A stretch of DNA of 11,005 bases from Flavobacteriales bacterium. GTDB lineage: Bacteria > Bacteroidota > Bacteroidia > Flavobacteriales > BACL11. The stretch spans positions 1 through 11,005 of the forward strand of contig JABHQB010000045.1 of NCBI GenBank assembly GCA_018695965.1, written 5' to 3'. Shown here one piece after another: positions 6,824 to 11,005 of this stretch (within the stretch, counting starts at the first letter, position 1; each line of letters starts with the position of its first letter). A model generated the notes under the pieces. That model was not told where the DNA came from. It did not search any database and saw nothing but the letters and a program-made list of their open reading frames with translations. The position numbers and the translations under genes are program-made.

Positions 6824-8749
6824 ATGAAGAATTTTTTACTATTATTTGCTATCATTATTTCTCTTACCACTTTTGCTCAATACGACAATAATAATTTAGA
6901 TTGCAATAATTCATCAAAAATCATTAAAAATAATTTTCAATCTGATAAGAGTGCTATTATTATTTGGGAGGAAGATTTTGGAGGAGGGTTTCCTTCTGGA
7001 TGGAGTACTTATACTAACAATACTGGTGCAGGAAATAATGGAACCCCTGCTACACCACCTAATACAGCAACATGTCCTTGGAAACATTCAACAGAGGGTA
7101 GTTGGGGTTATTGGAATAGCGAGCCAAAAGATGCTAATAATAACCCAATGAATGCATCTACCCCAATTAATTCTACTACATCTTCTAATGGTTTTCTTAT
7201 TTCTGATATTGATTCAGCTAATCACTGGAGTGGTGGTGGTGCTACTGGAACCACTTCTGGAAGTAGCTCTGGTTCTACTTATCATTATCTGGAATCTTAT
7301 TTTACCACTTCTGCTATTGATTTAACTGGATTTACTAATGTAAGTTTAGAATTTGAACATTCTTTTAGATTAAATAATTCTGTAAACTTAACGGTTGCAG
7401 TTAGTACAGATAGTATAAACTGGACTACTTATAACGTACAAGGTAATGCTACAAATAATCAAGCTTCTGGAGATCCAGAATATTTAAGCTTAAATATCTC
7501 TGCTGTTGCTGGAAACTCTTCTAGTACTTATGTGAAAATAGGATGGAATGCAAGAGTATATTTCTGGATGATTGATGACATAAAAATTGTTGAGACTCCT
7601 GATAATAGACTATCTCTTGTCGATGCGGAAAATGGTGGATGGTGGATTGGATATCAGACTGCAGGAGGACTTGGTATGGAATACACATATAATCCTTTAA
7701 AACAGATAATTGCAAATCCATATACCTTTGAGGGAATGGTAACAAATGCTGGAGCTCTTAATCAAACAACTAGAATTAATGTAGATGTATTTGATGACAT
7801 TGGAAGTAATGTTTTCTCTACCACAAGTGCTGATAGCATAATAACACCTCAAGATACCATGACTTTTATTGGGAGTAATACATTTGCTCCTACTTCTCTT
7901 GGTCAATATTATTTTCAGACTTGGGCATCTTCTTTAGATACTATTTCGGATACTATTATAAGTAGTTCTAATGTAACAGACAATATATATGGTAGAGACG
8001 CAAATGATGACTATTCAGAATATGGACTTGGGAGATCTTGTGGAGGAATGGTAATAGGAACTTATTTTGATATTTATGATACGGATGATGTTGCTTCTCT
8101 TTCTGTATTTATGAAAGATAATTCTGTTGCAGGAGCTGATGTCTATGCAGTAATTTATGAAATTGATCCAGTTACTAATGATCCAATTTATTTATTCCAG
8201 TCAGACGATTACACCTTAACTTCAAGTGATGTTGGAGGATGGGCAACTATTTCATTTGCTGGATCAGAAACCTTGGTCCCAGGAACATATATGGCAGCTA
8301 TTGGAGGGTATGCAAACCCTGTAGACACTTCTGTTATTGGGATGTCTCAATATACATATCCTACTACATGTTATATTCAGAAGAATGGATGTTTAAATAC
8401 TGGTCAAACATTCGGTGATTGGTATTGGCTTTCAAGAGTTCCAATGATAAGAATGAATTTTGGCTCTGTTAATCCTTCTGCAATTGAAGAGAAAGTTTTT
8501 GGAGGAGAAATTTCTATTTTTCCGAATCCAACAAATGGAATTATTAGTATTGATATGATGGATGTTGATCCTTCTAACTATGATATTACTATTACAAATA
8601 TTCTTGGTGAAGAGATCTTACATATAAACGAGAATGTTTCAGGAATTTATAATAATCAGGTTGATTTAGCTAGTTTCTCAAAAGGAACTTATGTTATTCA
8701 GATTGAAAATAAATATAAAGTATTTACTGATAAGATTATTGTAAAATAG
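6824..8749 (+). CDS. Secreted adhesin-like protein with type A T9SS sorting domain (paralog 3 of 3)
   Basis: This 641-residue protein has the same architecture. I place the start at ATG 6824, not the upstream in-frame TTG 6797, because the TTG lies within the promoter-like box and ATG 6824 begins the signal peptide MKNFLLLFAIIISLTTFA (cleavage before Q19). The beta-sandwich runs from IWEEDFGGGFPSGW (W48) to WMIDDIKIVETP (W248), with a Gly/Ser/Thr-rich loop at about residues 136-157. The second module opens with GGWWIGYQ (from G271) and has NPYTFEGMVTNAG. The third module starts at about I388 (IYGRD) and carries C406 (SCGGM), SVAGADVYAVIYEID, and C516/C523 (TCYIQKNGC), so the three-cysteine pattern is the same as in paralog 1. 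The Por tail is residues 563-641 (ISIFPNPTNGII, TNILGEEI, FSKGTYVI). It ends 21 bases from the convergent peptidase gene, and no terminator hairpin is visible between them. Confidence 0.9.
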   Translation: MKNFLLLFAIIISLTTFAQYDNNNLDCNNSSKIIKNNFQSDKSAIIIWEEDFGGGFPSGWSTYTNNTGAGNNGTPATPPNTATCPWKHSTEGSWGYWNSEPKDANNNPMNASTPINSTTSSNGFLISDIDSANHWSGGGATGTTSGSSSGSTYHYLESYFTTSAIDLTGFTNVSLEFEHSFRLNNSVNLTVAVSTDSINWTTYNVQGNATNNQASGDPEYLSLNISAVAGNSSSTYVKIGWNARVYFWMIDDIKIVETPDNRLSLVDAENGGWWIGYQTAGGLGMEYTYNPLKQIIANPYTFEGMVTNAGALNQTTRINVDVFDDIGSNVFSTTSADSIITPQDTMTFIGSNTFAPTSLGQYYFQTWASSLDTISDTIISSSNVTDNIYGRDANDDYSEYGLGRSCGGMVIGTYFDIYDTDDVASLSVFMKDNSVAGADVYAVIYEIDPVTNDPIYLFQSDDYTLTSSDVGGWATISFAGSETLVPGTYMAAIGGYANPVDTSVIGMSQYTYPTTCYIQKNGCLNTGQTFGDWYWLSRVPMIRMNFGSVNPSAIEEKVFGGEISIFPNPTNGIISIDMMDVDPSNYDITITNILGEEILHINENVSGIYNNQVDLASFSKGTYVIQIENKYKVFTDKIIVK

Positions 8750-8770
8750 AAAACAGAATAAATATCAATC

Positions 8771-9421
8771 TTATATATCTGAGATTCCGAATACATATTT
8801 ATTAATTATATCCATTTCTTTTGCAAAGTGTGATCCAGAGAATCCACTAATATCTTCATATGTAACAATCTCCTGATATAAATTAAGATATTTACAAGCA
8901 AGTGGCATATACGACCAGTGCCATTTCTCTTCATTATACCCAGTTCTTCTCTTTCCTTCTCCCTTTTCAGTATAAACTTGATAGAAATCAAATTTAGGAG
9001 CATTAATTAGAAGCCATTTATATTCTTTATTTGCTTTTTTATTTTCCTCACTAAAATAATCGTCAAAACCATTTATATCAATATCGGTCCCCCAATGGTG
9101 TCTAGAAGTAGTTGGCATAGAACTCCAAAGCATAATTTTCTTTATAATTTCAACCTCTGATAATTCCTCTTTTTTATAGTTATTATATTTCCTTTCCCAA
9201 ATACTTTTTTGAGAATAGAAATCTCTTGTTCCAGATATAATTGTTAGCTGTATTCCATCTTTTTCTGCAGCCTCTCTCATTTTGATAAAAGATTCTAATG
9301 TTTGTTTTTGTAGGTACATTTCAGATTTATCATGGTATTTTTTGTCTACTAAAACAAAATCTGGATGTATTTCTACTTTAAATTTTCCAATTAAAAGATC
9401 TTTTATTTCACTGTTAGTCAT
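8771..9421 (-). CDS. M15-family (VanY/D,D-carboxypeptidase-like) zinc peptidase
   Basis: This 216-residue protein carries the M15 signature. SRHHWGTDID at 106-115 fits SxHxxGxxxD, with H108 and D115 as zinc ligands; D113 stands where many members have Ala. EKWHW at 165-169 supplies the catalytic E165 and third ligand H168. SGTRDFYSQ at 63-71 is the usual upstream conserved segment. Family members trim D-Ala or L-Ala/D-Glu bonds of peptidoglycan or its precursors, so a cell-wall role in the periplasm is expected. However, ATG 9421 begins MTNSEIKDLLIG with no signal peptide or lipobox, and translating further upstream in frame (through KFNYLD) adds none. Either export is lost, the protein acts in the cytoplasm, or the N-terminus has been altered. 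The gene converges on paralog 3 and starts 2 bases after a TonB-receptor-like remnant, which suggests a former operon. A promoter-like element lies inside that remnant. The exact substrate cannot be read from the sequence. Confidence 0.85.
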   Translation of the reverse strand: MTNSEIKDLLIGKFKVEIHPDFVLVDKKYHDKSEMYLQKQTLESFIKMREAAEKDGIQLTIISGTRDFYSQKSIWERKYNNYKKEELSEVEIIKKIMLWSSMPTTSRHHWGTDIDINGFDDYFSEENKKANKEYKWLLINAPKFDFYQVYTEKGEGKRRTGYNEEKWHWSYMPLACKYLNLYQEIVTYEDISGFSGSHFAKEMDIINKYVFGISDI

Positions 9422-9423
9422 AT

Positions 9424-9636
9424 CTAGATAGTTAAATTTAATTTCACAGAATATCTTCTTGGAGCCAAAAGGTCTGTTGGCCGTCTATATATTTCGGCAT
9501 TTGTTGCATTATTAATTATGAAGTTTAGTTTAGCAATAGTATTTATTCTGAATCCAATTGATAAATCAATAAGTAAATTACCTTTTTTATTCATAAGACA
9601 ATCTGTAATAGAAGCAAATCTATAAAATAAATTCAC
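9424..9636 (-). pseudogene. C-terminal remnant of a TonB-dependent outer-membrane receptor
   Basis: The 70-codon frame (GTG at 9636 to TAG at 9424) reads like the last strands of a Bacteroidota TonB-dependent receptor barrel. It has LLIDLSIGFRIN, then FIINNATNAEIYRRPTDL, then APRRYSVKLNLTI, matching the family's usual ending of the type 'xxNxxNxEYxxRPxDxxxPRxxxxxLxxxF'. A complete receptor is many hundreds of residues. Here the frame is closed by an in-frame TGA 6 bases before the GTG, and I found no receptor-like sequence in the three minus frames up to 9745. The plug, the TonB box and nearly all of the barrel are therefore missing. Deletion or replacement of the upstream part, perhaps when the CotH-like gene arrived, is my inference. 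The alternative of a genuine small protein is unlikely, since it has no signal peptide and no ribosome-binding site. This remnant occupies most of the 322-base gap between the divergent genes. Confidence 0.65.
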
Positions 9637-9646
9637 AGGAATTCAA
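9615..9646 (-). promoter_or_regulatory. Candidate promoter for the M15 peptidase gene, inside the receptor remnant
   Basis: On the minus strand TTG (9646-9644), a 21-base gap and TAGATTTG (9622-9615, followed by C) match the Bacteroidota pattern TTG-N17-23-TAnnTTTG. Transcription would start about 190 bases before the peptidase ATG and run through the remnant. The match could be chance, as it sits in sequence that once coded for protein. Confidence 0.35.
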
Positions 9647-9682
9647 TAGACAGAAAATAAAATCCTTTGGTATTAGAATATT

Positions 9683-9709
9683 TTAGAGTCTAAGATTCTA
9701 GATTTAGAA
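9683..9709. promoter_or_regulatory. Two adjacent dyads upstream of the CotH-like gene, possible operator
   Basis: TTAGA-G-TCTAA (9683-9693) and TTCTA-GATT-TAGAA (9696-9709) are two short inverted repeats with perfect 5-base arms, ending about 22 bases before the -7 box of the CotH-like gene. They could be regulator half-sites, but the local A+T content makes chance pairing plausible. Confidence 0.25.
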
Positions 9710-9731
9710 CTTTCTTATTCATTATTTTATG

Positions 9732-9739
9732 TAAGTTTG
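9732..9739 (+). promoter_or_regulatory. Putative -7 box of the CotH-like gene, very close to the ATG
   Basis: TAAGTTTG, followed by C, fits TAnnTTTG(C) exactly but ends only 4 bases before ATG 9744. A start site about 5-7 bases after the box would fall at or just inside the ATG, implying a leaderless or almost leaderless mRNA. No clear -33 TTG is present. Confidence 0.45.
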
Positions 9740-9743
9740 CTAT

Positions 9744-11005
9744 ATGAAGAAACTATTACTCATATTACTTTGCTTGCCACTAATTGGATTTGGACAAAGT
9801 TTATACAACCCTCAACAATTATATGATAATCCAGGTGGATTTTTTGATGAAGATTCTTTTAGAAGTATTCATTTAGATTTTTATAATCCAAATTATCATG
9901 CCTACTTAGTTAACGCATGGTTTTATAATCCAGACGAAAGAATTCCTGCTATATTAACATTGAATGGAACTGTTTATGATAGTGTTGGTGTGAGATATAA
10001 AGGGAATTCTACATTTTGTTTACCTAATGACGATCTTAATCCTAAAGTACCTTATAATATTGATTTCAATTATTTTATAGATAGTCAAAAAGTATTAGGA
10101 TATAAAAAGATGAAGTTAGCTAATGCATGGATGGACCCAACCTATGTAAAACAGATTGTTAGCAGCAATATCTACAGAAATTACTTGCCTTCTGGTGAGT
10201 CTAATTTAATAAAACTATATGTACAAGGTAATTATTTAGGACTTTATATAAATGATGAGTCTATAAATAAACAATTTATTAAAAAACATTTTGATGAAAA
10301 GTCAGGGCCACTTTTTAAATGTGATAATATTGATCGATTTTGTGATACCGCAAATGCTCCTTCTGCATACCCTCCTAGCCTGATATATCTAGGAGAAGAT
10401 AGTTCATTGTATTATAATAGCTATGATATGAAGTCAGATAATGGATGGGGAGAACTTGTTAATCTCATAACAACTCTTAATTATAATTTTAGTCAAATAG
10501 ATAGCGTTTTAAATGTAGATAGAACTCTTTGGGCGTTTGCCGTAAATCAGGTTCTTTTAAATTTGGATTGCTATAATACTTATTATATTCATAATTATTA
10601 TTTGTATCAAACAAAAGACGGCTTGTTTCAAATGATTCCATGGGATTTAGATAATACTTTCTCCGGAGCTATTATGGGGTTTGATTACTTTAATCAATCT
10701 AATATCTATGAATATGATCCTTATCATGATGGATCTCCGAATTCTCCAGGAGAAAGACCTCTTGCTGAGAAACTGTTTAACGATCCTTTATATAGAAAAC
10801 AATACACGGCTCATATGCGGACGATAATAAATGAATCATTAGATACTGCTGTAATTAGAAATCAAATAAACCAGTTACAAGCTTTAGCTCATAATGCTGC
10901 TGATAACGATCAATGGAAAGGATTCACCATGGCTCAATATTATAGTAATGTAGAATCTGCTATTTGGACTAGCTGGGGTTTTGGAGGAATTATGTCTACT
11001 ATTGA
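9744..11005 (+). CDS. Secreted CotH-family (atypical kinase fold) protein; 3' end outside the window
   Basis: Translation from ATG 9744 stays open for 420 codons to the window edge. The signal peptide is MKKLLLILLCLPLIGFG, with likely cleavage before Q18. CotH-family signatures follow in order: VRYKGNST (83-90), MKLANAWMDPT (123-133), YVQGNYLGLYIN (159-170), MIPWDLDNTF (297-306) and DPLYRKQYTAHMRTII (from D347). The PWDxD acids D301 and D303 are the likely metal/nucleotide-binding residues by analogy. In Bacillus, CotH phosphorylates spore-coat proteins; in Bacteroidota the secreted homologs have no known substrate, so a kinase role outside the cytoplasm is inference. Bacteroidota CotH proteins often end in further domains and a T9SS tail; that part is not visible here, so T9SS export cannot be confirmed. 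The gene is divergent from the peptidase unit and lies just beyond the T9SS cargo array. The start is supported by the signal peptide and the promoter-like box directly before it. Confidence 0.85.
   Translation, partial: MKKLLLILLCLPLIGFGQSLYNPQQLYDNPGGFFDEDSFRSIHLDFYNPNYHAYLVNAWFYNPDERIPAILTLNGTVYDSVGVRYKGNSTFCLPNDDLNPKVPYNIDFNYFIDSQKVLGYKKMKLANAWMDPTYVKQIVSSNIYRNYLPSGESNLIKLYVQGNYLGLYINDESINKQFIKKHFDEKSGPLFKCDNIDRFCDTANAPSAYPPSLIYLGEDSSLYYNSYDMKSDNGWGELVNLITTLNYNFSQIDSVLNVDRTLWAFAVNQVLLNLDCYNTYYIHNYYLYQTKDGLFQMIPWDLDNTFSGAIMGFDYFNQSNIYEYDPYHDGSPNSPGERPLAEKLFNDPLYRKQYTAHMRTIINESLDTAVIRNQINQLQALAHNAADNDQWKGFTMAQYYSNVESAIWTSWGFGGIMSTI

Larger units (their letters stand above)
2831..8749 (+). 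other. Tandem array of three paralogous T9SS cargo genes
   Basis: The three genes share domain order and diagnostic strings: [KS]A[PA]PFWS in two of them, WM[IL]DD, GGWW, NPYxFE, C-G-G/Q, SDDY.LT..D, GGYA or RGYA followed by [SN]P.DT, and IQ[DK]NGC. Intergenic distances are 102 and 93 bases, and the two gaps carry near-twin terminators. Repeated duplication of one ancestral unit together with its flanks explains this best. Protein divergence is substantial, so the duplications are not recent. Confidence 0.85.

Noticed and set aside
7521..7906. Two overlapping minus-strand frames inside paralog 3
   Set aside because: They are antisense shadows of conserved coding sequence, with no recognisable motifs.
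2831..8749. Similar segments across the three genes as a CRISPR array or insertion-sequence repeats
   Set aside because: The similarity is at protein-domain level in long coding regions; there are no short regularly spaced repeats, terminal inverted repeats or transposase.
9424..9636. The 70-codon minus frame as a genuine small protein
   Set aside because: Its content fits the end of a TonB-dependent receptor; it starts only at a GTG just after a TGA and has no signal peptide, so a remnant is the better reading.
9683..9715. Tiny minus-strand frame MNKKVLNLES starting near 9721
   Set aside because: It has only ten codons with no supporting signal; treated as chance.
9752..9780. Lipoprotein signal in the CotH-like protein (Cys10)
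   Set aside because: The residues before the cysteine (ILL-C) do not fit a lipobox, and the cysteine lies within the hydrophobic core; cleavage after GFG is more likely.

Overview
The window is AT-rich DNA from a member of the Bacteroidota, most likely order Flavobacteriales. Three things point there: proteins with C-terminal type IX secretion (T9SS, Por) sorting domains, signal peptides ending in ...FAQ or FGQ, and promoter-like TAnnTTTG boxes with A-rich leaders instead of Shine-Dalgarno sites. No RNA gene, complete mobile element or CRISPR array is visible. Species assignment is not possible from the sequence alone.

Left part (2-2746): the 5'-truncated end of gcvP, the glycine-decarboxylating subunit of the glycine cleavage system. 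It is a housekeeping gene with no evident link to what follows.

Centre (2831-8749): three consecutive paralogous genes for large secreted proteins (609, 655 and 641 aa) on the + strand. Each has a signal peptide, an N-terminal adhesin-type beta-sandwich (choice-of-anchor J / cleaved-adhesin-like), a 'GGWW...NPYxFE' module, a third module I cannot name (marked by C-G-G/Q and xIQ[DK]NGC), and a type A T9SS C-terminal sorting domain. Each appears to be its own transcription unit: genes 1 and 2 are each followed by a GNRA-loop intrinsic terminator with eight Ts, and each gene is preceded by a TAnnTTTG-like box. The proteins are probably exported by Sec, carried across the outer membrane by T9SS, and anchored at the surface or released.

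Right part: a minus-strand, VanY-like M15 peptidase gene (8771-9421) converges on the third paralog. Two bases ahead of its ATG ends a 70-codon minus-strand reading frame. This frame looks like the last beta-strands of a TonB-dependent receptor whose remainder is missing, so I call it a gene remnant. Divergent from it, a + strand gene starts at 9744 and runs off the window end. It encodes a secreted CotH-family (atypical kinase fold) protein, and its promoter-like box lies so close to the ATG that the mRNA may be leaderless.

The most notable points are the three-copy T9SS cargo array with its uncharacterised cysteine-bearing module, the decayed receptor end fused in position to an M15 peptidase gene, and the in-phase trinucleotide repeat directly before the second paralog. 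I do not see a complete new multi-gene system.
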